Origin: Ancylomarina euxina
GTDB lineage: Bacteria > Bacteroidota > Bacteroidia > Bacteroidales > Marinifilaceae
Length of the DNA stretch: 64,000 nucleotides
Assembly: GCF_003863355.1 (NCBI RefSeq)
Contig: NZ_QQWG01000020.1
Span: forward strand, 21,089-85,088
Direction of reading: 5' to 3'
Of this stretch, positions 10,094 through 18,685 are shown piece after piece; within the stretch, counting starts at the first letter, position 1, and every line of letters begins with the position of its first letter. Both the position numbers and the translations under genes were made by a program. The notes beneath the pieces are model-generated. The model had not been told where the DNA came from, made no database searches, and saw only the letters and a list, made by a program, of their open reading frames with translations.

Positions 10094-11215
10094 TTAGTTT
10101 TTAAGTTTTTCTCTTCGATTGACTTCATTTAATGCAAATGCATAAGCCCCAACTCCGATAGCTTTACTGGCTCCTAATTTGCTTGAACATATAGCTAAAC
10201 GGGGCTCTGGGTCATATTTTAATCTTTTATTTGTTCCTGGAATTGTGATCGTTTTGGAACAATCTTTAATAAATTTTCGAAATTCTGATTCATTATCGAT
10301 ATGGTAAACCTTCTGAACCAAACGTGATTGAGCTAGGCCTTTAGTTGTGTGAAACTGTCCATTTATTTCTTCCATAACAGCGGGCATATACACATCACTT
10401 GCTCCGGAGAGGCCTCCGCCAATAACTGCAATACTATCGGTAATCGTAAGTAGATTAGCTAAACTGTCTCCTAAGCAGCTTCCAAATTGCCTAAAGGTCA
10501 TTTTTGCAGCTTTATTGTTTGGGTGATTTTCATCTTTAGCAATCTCATATATATCTTTGGGCATTAAAGATTTATTTGATTCATTTTTTGCATATTCATA
10601 ATAAACTCTTTGAATTGCACGTTTACTGATCCCTTCTTCTGCAAATCGCTCTGGAAAAAGCCTTGAACTTGTAAGCCAAACTTCACTTGCAATTGAATTG
10701 TCTCCAATAAAAAGATTCCCATCCTGAACCAATCCTCCTCCAAAACCTGTACCTAGTGTTATACCAACCAGGTTTGAGTATTGTTTTGGACTATTGGCCT
10801 CCTGTAATCGTTTGTTAATTTCTGGAAGTATCCCTCCCAAAGCTTCACCATAGGCGAATAAATCCCCATCATTGTTAATGAAGACTGGTATGTTAAAATG
10901 TTCTTCCAACATTGGACCTAAAGCTACTCCACCTCTAAAAGCAGGTAGATTTGGCAAATCACCAATAATACCTCTTCTGTAATCTGCAGGGCCTGGAAAG
11001 GCAAAGCTAATTGCTATAGGTTTCTCTTTTATTAAATCCTTAGTCTCTTGAAATCCTTTTATTATTGTTTTTAAACAAAGTTCTAAATCATTAGCATTAG
11101 AAGGTTTCCTAATTGGGTCTACAATTTCGATACCACCTTTAATAGCTGAAAAAACAAAGTTTGTCCCACCTGCGTCAAGAGTTAATACGACTCTTTCATC
11201 ACTCCATATATTCAT
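10094..11215 (-). CDS. ROK-family sugar kinase (probable hexokinase, atypical zinc site)
   Basis: This 373-residue cytoplasmic protein has the ROK ATP-binding start LDAGGTNF (D14-N19), the catalytic-aspartate region FINNDGDLFAYGEALGG, and LGTGFGGGLV. ROK kinases phosphorylate glucose, mannose, fructose or N-acetylhexosamines. The usual zinc-binding His and the CxCGxxGC motif that follow the glycine-rich loop are missing, replaced by SEVWLTSSRLFPERF and a longer helical insert. It may therefore belong to a divergent ROK branch. It is the last gene of lacI-MFS-kinase (10 bp after the permease) next to an alpha-mannosidase locus, so mannose or glucose phosphorylation after import is the most likely job. 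A non-kinase role cannot be excluded. Confidence 0.8.
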   Translation of the reverse strand: MNIWSDERVVLTLDAGGTNFVFSAIKGGIEIVDPIRKPSNANDLELCLKTIIKGFQETKDLIKEKPIAISFAFPGPADYRRGIIGDLPNLPAFRGGVALGPMLEEHFNIPVFINNDGDLFAYGEALGGILPEINKRLQEANSPKQYSNLVGITLGTGFGGGLVQDGNLFIGDNSIASEVWLTSSRLFPERFAEEGISKRAIQRVYYEYAKNESNKSLMPKDIYEIAKDENHPNNKAAKMTFRQFGSCLGDSLANLLTITDSIAVIGGGLSGASDVYMPAVMEEINGQFHTTKGLAQSRLVQKVYHIDNESEFRKFIKDCSKTITIPGTNKRLKYDPEPRLAICSSKLGASKAIGVGAYAFALNEVNRREKLKN

Positions 11216-11224
11216 ATTTGTCTT

Positions 11225-12379
11225 TTACTTTCTTTTATAAAATGATAAGCCTAAAATGTAGCCTATACACACTAGAGTTACTACAAAACCAGCCATCAAT
11301 GAAAAAATATCAGCTACTGCTCCAAATATAACAGGAACAATTGCTCCACCAATGATAGCTGTTACCATCAAACCTGAGATTTCATTACTTCTCTCTGGCA
11401 TAGCATCAATCGTAATTGAAAATACGAGAGGGAATATATTTGCAAAGCCTAGTCCAATAATAAATATCGACGCAAATCCCATTGTAGAGCTCGTAGATAC
11501 AAAAAGGCCTAAAATTCCGATTATAGAAACTAGACTTGTAATTTTAAGGAATTTTTGAGGTGACATCCAGTTCAAGATGATTCCTCCGAAAAATCGACCT
11601 GTCATCAGTGCCAAAAAGAAGAATAATGTTCCCCAAAGGCCCAATTCTTTAATGTCAAAGTTGAATTTATGTTCCAAAAAATTTGGAAGCTTAGCACTCA
11701 TACTAACCTCAGCACCGACGTAAAGAAAAATAGCAAATACCATAAAAAAGATATAAGGATTTTTCAATAATGATAAGACGGATTTAAAAGATGCCGGGGT
11801 TTCTGAATCATCTCTTTTCTCTTCAATTTTCACAGACCACAAATAGATAATGGCAATGATTAGGATCGATGAGTAAATTGGGAAAAGTATTTTCCAATCT
11901 AAACCCCAATATTTAGCTGCAAGTAAGGGTAGTAGGGCGCCTGATAATGAACCAATGGCTTTAAAGAATTGACCGAAAGAAAGGTTTCTTGAATATTTCC
12001 CTTCTGGTGATACATCTCTCATGATTGGGTTACCAGCTACTTGCAAAATTGTAGCTCCCGTGCCTAAGAGAAGTAAGGACGCTAAAAGCAATTCAAATGA
12101 AGAAAAATCTCCTAGGATTGGGAGTATTAAACCAATTAATGCTGCTATCATTCCAATGACTAATACGGGTTTCTTACCTTTACGATCCTGATACAAGCCC
12201 ATGGGTACAGAAAGTAAACCAAACATGATAAATCCCATGAAGGTTACTAATCCAGCCATGAAATTTGATAATTCATATTCAGCTTGTAATTGACTAGTAA
12301 GAGGGCCCACAACATCGCCAAACCCCATACATAGGAAGGCTAGGAAAATTGGACCTGATTTTAAATAATTATTTTTCAT
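11225..12379 (-). CDS. MFS sugar permease, FucP/GluP-like
   Basis: This 384-residue inner-membrane protein shows about twelve hydrophobic segments and typical MFS loop motifs: GLYQDRKGKKP between segments 2 and 3, and LLLGTGATILQVAGNP in segment 4, as in the fucose/glucose-galactose H+ symporter group. It probably carries the monosaccharide released by the GH92 enzymes across the inner membrane. It lies 4 bp downstream of lacI and 10 bp upstream of the ROK kinase, so the three genes form one operon: sense, import, phosphorylate. Mannose is the inferred substrate from context, not from a specificity motif. Confidence 0.85.
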   Translation of the reverse strand: MKNNYLKSGPIFLAFLCMGFGDVVGPLTSQLQAEYELSNFMAGLVTFMGFIMFGLLSVPMGLYQDRKGKKPVLVIGMIAALIGLILPILGDFSSFELLLASLLLLGTGATILQVAGNPIMRDVSPEGKYSRNLSFGQFFKAIGSLSGALLPLLAAKYWGLDWKILFPIYSSILIIAIIYLWSVKIEEKRDDSETPASFKSVLSLLKNPYIFFMVFAIFLYVGAEVSMSAKLPNFLEHKFNFDIKELGLWGTLFFFLALMTGRFFGGIILNWMSPQKFLKITSLVSIIGILGLFVSTSSTMGFASIFIIGLGFANIFPLVFSITIDAMPERSNEISGLMVTAIIGGAIVPVIFGAVADIFSLMAGFVVTLVCIGYILGLSFYKRK

Positions 12380-12382
12380 GTG

Positions 12383-13381
12383 TTATTTTCGTTCTATTAG
12401 TTTCGGTGTCAGTTCAATTCTTTTATTCTCGCTTTTTTTGGAGTTTAGAATATCTTCAATGATTTCGGTCGAATATTTTGCTATTTTATCAATAGGTTGC
12501 GCGACTGAAATAACTTTTGGTAATGAGTAATCGAATTGATCAACATTATCAAAACTCACAAATTTTATGCTGTTGACTTTATCTTTATAAAATGTATTCA
12601 TTAACCAAATGGCTATAACGGCAATCTGGTTATTGGTAAATACAATCGTGTCAACGCCCAATTCAATAAGTTTTCTGAGTTCTCTTTCAGTTCCTTGTTT
12701 TAAATCGTTATTGTCAACTATTCTTATTAAATCTTGATCAAATCCGATATCCTTATTTATTAAGGCCATTTTATAACCTTCAATACGATTCTTTAAAGAA
12801 TAAACATCAGGTGTTAAGCTGATTAATCCCAATTTTCGTGCTCCATTTTGGATTGATTTTTCAACAGCATTCTTCATTGAAATCTTATTTTCAACTAAAA
12901 TGTAATTGGCTTCAACATCGGGATCTTCTCTATCAAAAAATACAAGAGGAAAATTTGCTGCTAATAATGATTTAATAGAATCACCTTGTATAAAACAAGA
13001 TGCGACTATTAATGCATCCACTTGACGATTTACAAACATATTTAATACTTGCTCTTCTTTGTCTTTATTCTCATCTGTACTTCCAATAAGTAGATGATAA
13101 CCTTTTTCCCAAAAATGATCTTCAAGCAGCCTTCCAATTTTTGCAAAAAATGGATTGGAAATATCAGGAACTAAGTATCCTATTGTATTCGTATTTCCTT
13201 TTTTTAAACTTTTTGCAATTTGATTGGGTTGATAATTAACTTCTCTTATATAATCAAGTACTCTTTTTTGAGTTTTACTACTTATATTCTTTTCGTCTCC
13301 TTTGTTGTTAAGTACAAAAGAAACAGTCGTTTTTGATAGACCTAAGTCTTGAGCGATATCTTTAATTGATTTCTTCTTCAA
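12383..13381 (-). CDS. LacI-family transcriptional regulator of the mannoside locus
   Basis: This is a 332-residue LacI/GalR regulator. Residues 5-24 (SIKDIAQDLGLSKTTVSFVL) form the helix-turn-helix, followed by the hinge (NQIAKSLKKG) and a periplasmic-binding-protein-like sugar domain containing GYLVPDISNPFF and VFFDRED. The only sensible start is a TTG at 13381: it places the HTH at the normal distance, and no in-frame ATG lies upstream. Two overlapping operator-like repeats lie 14-42 bp before the start, and a third copy lies upstream of the SusC gene. Autoregulation plus control of the SusC operon is therefore likely. It is the first gene of lacI-MFS-ROK. Confidence 0.9.
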   Translation of the reverse strand: MKKKSIKDIAQDLGLSKTTVSFVLNNKGDEKNISSKTQKRVLDYIREVNYQPNQIAKSLKKGNTNTIGYLVPDISNPFFAKIGRLLEDHFWEKGYHLLIGSTDENKDKEEQVLNMFVNRQVDALIVASCFIQGDSIKSLLAANFPLVFFDREDPDVEANYILVENKISMKNAVEKSIQNGARKLGLISLTPDVYSLKNRIEGYKMALINKDIGFDQDLIRIVDNNDLKQGTERELRKLIELGVDTIVFTNNQIAVIAIWLMNTFYKDKVNSIKFVSFDNVDQFDYSLPKVISVAQPIDKIAKYSTEIIEDILNSKKSENKRIELTPKLIERK

Positions 13382-13394
13382 AGTATATAATTTT

Positions 13395-13423
13395 ACTAAA
13401 TCGGTTTACTAAATCGGTTTACG
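13395..13423. promoter_or_regulatory. Tandem LacI-type operators in front of lacI
   Basis: The 13-base unit ACTAAATCGGTTT occurs twice head to tail (13395-13407 and 13408-13420). Each copy is an almost complete palindrome of the same kind as the site at 10029. A TAATTTTG -7 box lies at 13453-13460 on the minus strand, so the operators would fall just downstream of the transcription start, a classic repressor position. Confidence 0.65.
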
Positions 13424-13452
13424 AATATAAATGTTTTTTTTAAGATTACAAA

Positions 13453-13460
13453 CAAAATTA
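13453..13460 (-). promoter_or_regulatory. Putative -7 box of the lacI-MFS-ROK operon
   Basis: On the minus strand this reads TAATTTTG, matching TAnnTTTG. It is about 72 bp upstream of the TTG start of lacI and just upstream of the tandem operators. No -33 element is evident. Confidence 0.35.
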
Positions 13461-13615
13461 TTTATTTTGCTCAGGTTAATCTGACTGATAAACGATATAA
13501 AAGGTTCTTTGTGAGTTGTTTGTGTCTTTGGTATTGCTTGGTTTTGCAAGGGGATGAGAGGGAAGAGATCATATGATTTTGTTCGTGACAAAAAAAGCAA
13601 AATCACATGCATTAT

Positions 13616-14752
13616 TTAGGATCTGGATTTTACTCTTGTAAAAATCCAACTTCCTATAATAGCAGTGAAGGGAGCTACTAGAATTAATCCAAAACTACCA
13701 ACCAGAGTATGAAGAAGTTCCCCAGATACATAGTTCAGATTTAGGATGTTCGTCATAGGAGTTCCTTGAGCAATAAATACCATTAAGAGAGCGGAGAAGC
13801 CACCTGAATAGGCCAGGAGTAAGGTTGTTGTCATAGTACCCACGACTGCTTTCCCAACTTCGAAGCCGGATTGGCGTAGTTTTTTAGCGCTGATGCTCGG
13901 ATTGTGATTAATCACTTCAGCTTGAGAGGCTGCAATATCCATAGAGATATCCATAACAGCGCCAGATGAGGAAATAAAGATGCCTGCGAGGAATATTTCA
14001 GTAAGGTTTAGATGTGCAAATCCTGAATAAAGTAAAGTTTCTGAGAAGGGTTTAATGGCGCCATGTATATTGAAAAGATCTCCAAATATGATAGCCATCA
14101 CGCAAGTGACAGCAATACCGCACATCGCTCCTAAGAAAGCAACGGTGCCTTTTTTATTTGTTCCAGCTACCAGAAAAATAATGGCAGAAGTAAGTAATGC
14201 AACAATACCAAGTGAAAGTGGAATGGGTGAGAACCCTTTCAAGAAACCAGGCAATAAGAGTTTCCATATAGCTAGTCCGGCAAACATGAACGAAAGTAGA
14301 GCTTTAATACCTGTCCAGCCTGCAAAACCAATTAATAGAATAACAAAAAGAACCAGAAGCCATAATTCGATATTAATTCTATAATGATCGACTACATTGG
14401 CACTGATAATATTAGATTGATCTTTATTAAGATTTAAAACTGTCAGGGTTTTATCTCCCTTTACAAATATTTTATCAAACTCCATGCGCCCAACCAATTG
14501 ATTGAAAGCTTGAAGCTCTTTACCTTTAAACTGACCATTCTGTATTTTGATTTGTAATAACTGTGTACCTGTTTTTAAGATACCTGTTTCTACCATTAAA
14601 TTATTATTTGTGGAAAGAACGATAGCTTTAACTCGAACGGAATTTGTGTCGGTGGTTTTGTCAAAACCATTCGGAGCAAGTATCAGTCCTAGACAAATAA
14701 GCAGGAGTGAACCAACTAGAATTAAATCTGATTTTTGAGGTAACTTAAACAT
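13616..14752 (-). CDS. YibE/F-like integral membrane protein
   Basis: This 378-residue protein has one N-terminal membrane anchor, an extracytoplasmic stretch of about 90 residues, then about seven to eight membrane segments. The pattern and motifs (FLGAMCGIAVTCVMAI, FSETLLYSGFAHLNLTEIFLAGIFISSSGAVMDISMDIA) match the YibE/F family, whose molecular function is not established. It lies 53 bp downstream of an alkaline phosphatase, on the same strand, with a strong hairpin in the gap. Nothing in the sequence reveals a substrate. Membership in the family is fairly secure; any transport role is an inference from topology. Confidence 0.85.
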   Translation of the reverse strand: MFKLPQKSDLILVGSLLLICLGLILAPNGFDKTTDTNSVRVKAIVLSTNNNLMVETGILKTGTQLLQIKIQNGQFKGKELQAFNQLVGRMEFDKIFVKGDKTLTVLNLNKDQSNIISANVVDHYRINIELWLLVLFVILLIGFAGWTGIKALLSFMFAGLAIWKLLLPGFLKGFSPIPLSLGIVALLTSAIIFLVAGTNKKGTVAFLGAMCGIAVTCVMAIIFGDLFNIHGAIKPFSETLLYSGFAHLNLTEIFLAGIFISSSGAVMDISMDIAASQAEVINHNPSISAKKLRQSGFEVGKAVVGTMTTTLLLAYSGGFSALLMVFIAQGTPMTNILNLNYVSGELLHTLVGSFGLILVAPFTAIIGSWIFTRVKSRS

Positions 14753-14767
14753 GGTGGTAGGAAAGTA

Positions 14768-14799
14768 AACAAGTATAAGTCCAATGACTTATACTTGTT
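14768..14799 (-). terminator. Hairpin after alkaline phosphatase gene
   Basis: The arms 14769-14780 (ACAAGTATAAGT) and 14787-14798 pair perfectly around CCAATG. The hairpin follows the phosphatase stop on the minus strand. No strong U-run follows, so it may act as an attenuator between the phosphatase and the YibE/F gene. Confidence 0.5.
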
Positions 14800-14805
14800 A
14801 AGTAT

Positions 14806-16338
14806 TTATTTAGATTCCAGTAATCTGAAAATGTTTTTTGCCATATCTGTATTGTCGAAATAGCCTGAGAATAGTTCTGAACCTACACCAATGGCTTTAA
14901 CAGGAATAGGTGTAGCTGTATGAGAAAATGAAGTCCAGCCAATACCTGCTTTTTGTGACATAATGTGGCAAGCTGTTACAGTTAAAGGGTTATAACTACC
15001 ATACAGTAAATAGAATTGGTCATCCTTGTTGAATTCTTTTTTGTAATTCATACTTTTTTCAAAAGCATTTTTCAGTTGTTCTTTTTCGAAAGCAGAAAGT
15101 TCAAGCCCCTTTTCGATATCACCTAAACCAAAGTGTTTTTTTACTAAAGCCATTCCATCTTCAAGCTTATAGTTGTCTGTATTATCTTTTTTATACTGGT
15201 CTACAATCTCAGAGAAACCATCATTAGATATATTTTGGTATTGAAGAATGTCAAAGGCCGAATGGTAGTGACTGCCTGAAAAGCCAAGAGCCATTCCACC
15301 AGTTTCGTGATCACCACCTACAATAATCAAAGTTTCTTTTGAATGTTTCTTATAGAAATCAACAGCAACCTTAATTGCAGCATCAAAGTTAATGACTTCC
15401 TTGATGGCAGTTGCAGCATCATTGGCATGACAGGTCCAGTCAATTTTACCTCCTTCAACCATCATGAAGAAACCTTTATTATTTTCTAATAATTCAATAC
15501 CTTTTTTTGTGAATTCGCTTAAAGTAATATCCTTACTTGTTTGATCAATGGCATAGGGGAGTGCCTTGCCTCCAACCAGACGTGGTGCAATTGCAATAAT
15601 TTTATCATCTCCTTTTTTTAAGCTATGGAATTCGGTTTTAGTATTTAAAAGACGATAACCACGTTTTTTAGCAAGTTCGATAGAATTGGTTTGCTTGTTA
15701 GCAACTTCTTTTTCATCTCCCATACCAAAATTAGCCATGATGTTGTTTTTATCCAACTTACCATCGCCTTCGGGATGCTTGATGCCACCACCTCCAAAAT
15801 AATTGAAGTTGGATTTACTCAAATCTAGACTGATATTATAATACATGCTTCGGGATGGTTGATGAGCATAAAAAGAAGCAGGGGTAGCATGATCGATAGA
15901 CACTGATGAAACGATGCCAACTTTATAGTTTAAATCTCTGGCTCTTTCGGCTACAGACTGAAGAGGCTCTTGTTTTGATGCATCCATACCAATGGTGTTG
16001 ACACTGGTTTTGTGACCTGTGGCTAGAGCTGTACCTGCTGCTGCTGATCCAGTAATAAATCGGTCCGTTGCATTTGTGGTGTAAAAACCATGGTGAGGAA
16101 ATTTGCTCATTTCAAGTTTTTGGATGCCATTTTTTCCATTAATGGCACCTAGATAGGCTTCTGCTGCATTAACTTGAGATAAACCCATACCATCTCCAAT
16201 AAAATAGAAGATATATTTTGGAGCTTTACCTCTGTAGTTTTGACGTTGTTTTTCAATATTAGAATCACTAGCACTTGAGGTGAGGGTAAGTAATACCAAG
16301 CCTAAAATAAATAGGCTGTTGAGTTTTTTTAATTTCAT
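14806..16338 (-). CDS. Alkaline phosphatase, exported (PhoA superfamily)
   Basis: This 510-residue enzyme has an N-terminal signal peptide (about 1-24), so it acts in the periplasm or outside. It hydrolyses phosphate monoesters using two zinc ions, a magnesium ion and a serine nucleophile. The metal-binding FIGDGMG (D49), the nucleophile region FITGSAAAGTALATGHKT (S98 likely), a metal ligand region MVEGGKIDWTCHAND, and GGDHETGGM are all present, so it appears active. Length fits the family. It follows the acyl-CoA ligase gene by 51 bp and precedes a YibE/F gene, but no functional link is obvious. No Pho-type operator was recognised. Confidence 0.92.
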   Translation of the reverse strand: MKLKKLNSLFILGLVLLTLTSSASDSNIEKQRQNYRGKAPKYIFYFIGDGMGLSQVNAAEAYLGAINGKNGIQKLEMSKFPHHGFYTTNATDRFITGSAAAGTALATGHKTSVNTIGMDASKQEPLQSVAERARDLNYKVGIVSSVSIDHATPASFYAHQPSRSMYYNISLDLSKSNFNYFGGGGIKHPEGDGKLDKNNIMANFGMGDEKEVANKQTNSIELAKKRGYRLLNTKTEFHSLKKGDDKIIAIAPRLVGGKALPYAIDQTSKDITLSEFTKKGIELLENNKGFFMMVEGGKIDWTCHANDAATAIKEVINFDAAIKVAVDFYKKHSKETLIIVGGDHETGGMALGFSGSHYHSAFDILQYQNISNDGFSEIVDQYKKDNTDNYKLEDGMALVKKHFGLGDIEKGLELSAFEKEQLKNAFEKSMNYKKEFNKDDQFYLLYGSYNPLTVTACHIMSQKAGIGWTSFSHTATPIPVKAIGVGSELFSGYFDNTDMAKNIFRLLESK

Positions 16339-16389
16339 TATGATTGTATCTCTTTTGTGTTTTAGTCGATTGCTTTGGTCGTTCTTAAA

Positions 16390-18291
16390 TTAAAAATTAT
16401 GGATAGTTTCCTTATTTTTAGTGTTTAAGAAGTTTTTACCATCAGGTGTATATAAATAATCCACATGATCATTGAAATAATGAACCACTTTGTCGCGTAC
16501 AACTTTCATTGTTGAGTTCACCAATTTGTTTTCTTCGGTGAATGCTTCTGGTAGAATTCCAACAGCAGTTGGCATCCACCTTTGTGGGAACATATCCTGA
16601 TATTTACCACCTGTTTTATATGCGTTTAGCTCCGATTGTAGTAGTTTAAGTGCTTCGACTTGCCCTTCATCACTTTTGGAATCTAATCCTTTACCTCGCA
16701 GGTGAGCTTGAATGGCACCTTTGTTTGGTACTAGCATTGCAATGGTGTATGGATCTTGATTATTGTATAAAAGACATTGATCGATATAAGGTGATTGATC
16801 AATGAATGCTTCTTCGATGCCTTCAGGACTGAATTTTTCACCATCGTTGGCAATTAACAAGGATTTAAATCGTCCAGAAACGTATAGAAAACCTTCCTCA
16901 TCAATATATCCCATATCACCAGTATGTAACCAACTATCCTTAAGAGTTTCGGCACTAGCTTTATCATTTTTCCAGTAGCCCTTCATCACATTACTCCCTT
17001 TGATAACAATCTCACCTTTTTCACCAGATGGAAGGATATTCCCGAGGTTGTCACAGATTTTGAAATCCATATTATTGACAAGGAATCCAGAAGAGCCTAG
17101 TTTATGACGGTGATGAGCATTTGATGAGATAATAGGAGAAGCTTCAGATAAACCATAGCCCTGATACATTGGAATACCAATTGCATAGAAGAAACGTTGT
17201 AACTCAATATCGAGAAGTGCCCCACCACCCACAAAAAATTTCAGATTTCCTCCAAAGTTGGCTCTGATCTTAGAAAAAAGAATCTTGTCGTAGAACTTGT
17301 AAATGGGCTTTAAGAACTTACGAGTACCTTTTCCCTTGTCGATGCCCATACCGTTGTAACGATAAGCGACATCAAGAGCCTTGTTAAACATACGCTCAAC
17401 TTTTGGTCCTTTAGCTTTAATTCCCTTTTCAATATTCTTTTTAAAGTTCTTTGCTAAAGCAGGTACGCTTAAAATAATATCAGGCTGAATTTCTTTAATG
17501 TTATTCGGAATATTTTTTAAAGCCTCCATGGGCGACTTACCTTGCTGAACAGCGGCAATTGATGCCCCTTTTAACATGAAACTATAAATACCTGCTGTGT
17601 GAGCAAAGGAATGATCCCATGGCAGAATAAGCAATGTTCTGTAGGTTTCAGGAATGTCCATTAAACTGGAAGCCTGTATAACATTAGAGGTATAGTTGTT
17701 GTGTGATAAAATGATGCCTTTAGGATCAGCTGTTGTACCTGAAGTATATGAAATATTTGCACTATCATCAGCATCAATAGTAGACCAAATCTTTTGAAGT
17801 TCTTTTTTATCAGATTCTAAAATATTTTGTCCAAATTCTAATATTGAAGACAAGTAAATTTCTTTCGATTCCAATACAACATCATCATCTATTACGATAA
17901 TTTGTTCTAAGAGTTCAAGTCCATCTTTAATTTCTCTAATTTTGGATAGATGATTTTTTGATACAATAATCAATCTAGACTCAGAATGTTGTAAACGGAA
18001 TTTTAATTCGTTTTGTGCATCCAATTTGATAGATAGAGGTACGTTAATGGCTCCCGTGTAGAGGATACCTAATTCAGAAAGAACCCAGGCATTTCGACCT
18101 TCTGAAAGTAAACCGATACGATCTCCTTTTTTTATGCCCATGGCATATAAGCCTGCTGCCAATAAATGAACTTCAGTGTGAAGTTCTTTATATGATTGTG
18201 ATGTATAAGGTCCTTCGTTTTTTTCCCACAAAAATGGGTTGTTGGGATATTGTTCTACACTTTTTTCGAAGAGTTGAATAATTGTCTCCAT
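16390..18291 (-). CDS. AMP-binding long-chain acyl-CoA synthetase
   Basis: This 633-residue cytoplasmic or membrane-associated enzyme activates fatty acids to acyl-AMP and then acyl-CoA. The adenylate-forming motifs occur in order: P-loop SYTSGTTADPKGIILSHNN near 185, GYGLSEASPIIS near 380, and LHTGDMGYIDEEGFLYVSGR near 455 with the hinge region and the C-terminal Lys-bearing domain. It resembles the long FadD15/AMP-ligase branch common in Bacteroidetes, with an insert between the P-loop and the A5 motif. It is monocistronic or joined with the alkaline phosphatase downstream (51 bp). Chain-length preference cannot be read from sequence. Confidence 0.9.
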   Translation of the reverse strand: METIIQLFEKSVEQYPNNPFLWEKNEGPYTSQSYKELHTEVHLLAAGLYAMGIKKGDRIGLLSEGRNAWVLSELGILYTGAINVPLSIKLDAQNELKFRLQHSESRLIIVSKNHLSKIREIKDGLELLEQIIVIDDDVVLESKEIYLSSILEFGQNILESDKKELQKIWSTIDADDSANISYTSGTTADPKGIILSHNNYTSNVIQASSLMDIPETYRTLLILPWDHSFAHTAGIYSFMLKGASIAAVQQGKSPMEALKNIPNNIKEIQPDIILSVPALAKNFKKNIEKGIKAKGPKVERMFNKALDVAYRYNGMGIDKGKGTRKFLKPIYKFYDKILFSKIRANFGGNLKFFVGGGALLDIELQRFFYAIGIPMYQGYGLSEASPIISSNAHHRHKLGSSGFLVNNMDFKICDNLGNILPSGEKGEIVIKGSNVMKGYWKNDKASAETLKDSWLHTGDMGYIDEEGFLYVSGRFKSLLIANDGEKFSPEGIEEAFIDQSPYIDQCLLYNNQDPYTIAMLVPNKGAIQAHLRGKGLDSKSDEGQVEALKLLQSELNAYKTGGKYQDMFPQRWMPTAVGILPEAFTEENKLVNSTMKVVRDKVVHYFNDHVDYLYTPDGKNFLNTKNKETIHNF

Positions 18292-18685
18292 ATATTTCTT
18301 TTGTCTTCTGTAAATGACTTAATTGTAAAAATGGGTTATTTTCCTTTTTATGAAGCCAAATTTAGTGTTTTCCCATCAAATTCTTTCATCCTTCATAAAT
18401 GGCATCCATTATAAATAAGAGTCGGAATTATTTATTGTATACTTAAGTCTGTGTTTTCTTAATAATTAGAGCTTGTAATCAGTATGATAGTTTGTTTATT
18501 TAGAAAATTGAGTGGATACAAATAGTCTAATAAGTGGGAATATATACAATCACTATTTGTATTCCTTTTTTAGAATATCTAATTTTATGACCGTTCTTAA
18601 ATCAGACCAAACAATCTGAATATTAATTGATTTGAGACACACAAAATCAGAATAAACAACAAAACAAATAAAACTAATCTAGCTA
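18292..18685. other. 394-bp divergent intergenic region with an inverted repeat
   Basis: This gap separates the leftward acyl-CoA ligase from the rightward class V aminotransferase. It is AT-rich and has no convincing ORF. The one clear structure is an inverted repeat with 11-bp perfect arms ATACAAATAGT (18516-18526) and ACTATTTGTAT (18552-18562), followed by a T-run at about 18565. That looks like a terminator or attenuator 120 bp ahead of the aminotransferase start. Confidence 0.5.
18516..18572 (+). terminator. Possible attenuator or small-RNA terminator in a 5' region
   Basis: The perfect 11-bp arms are separated by 25 bases and are followed on the plus strand by CCTTTTTTAG. The structure lies about 115 bp upstream of the aminotransferase start rather than after a gene. 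A leader attenuator or the end of a short RNA are both possible. Confidence 0.35.

Noticed and set aside
13409..13612. A 67-codon minus-strand frame upstream of lacI
   Set aside because: It overlaps the lacI promoter and operators, has low-complexity residue use and no recognisable domain, so it is noncoding.
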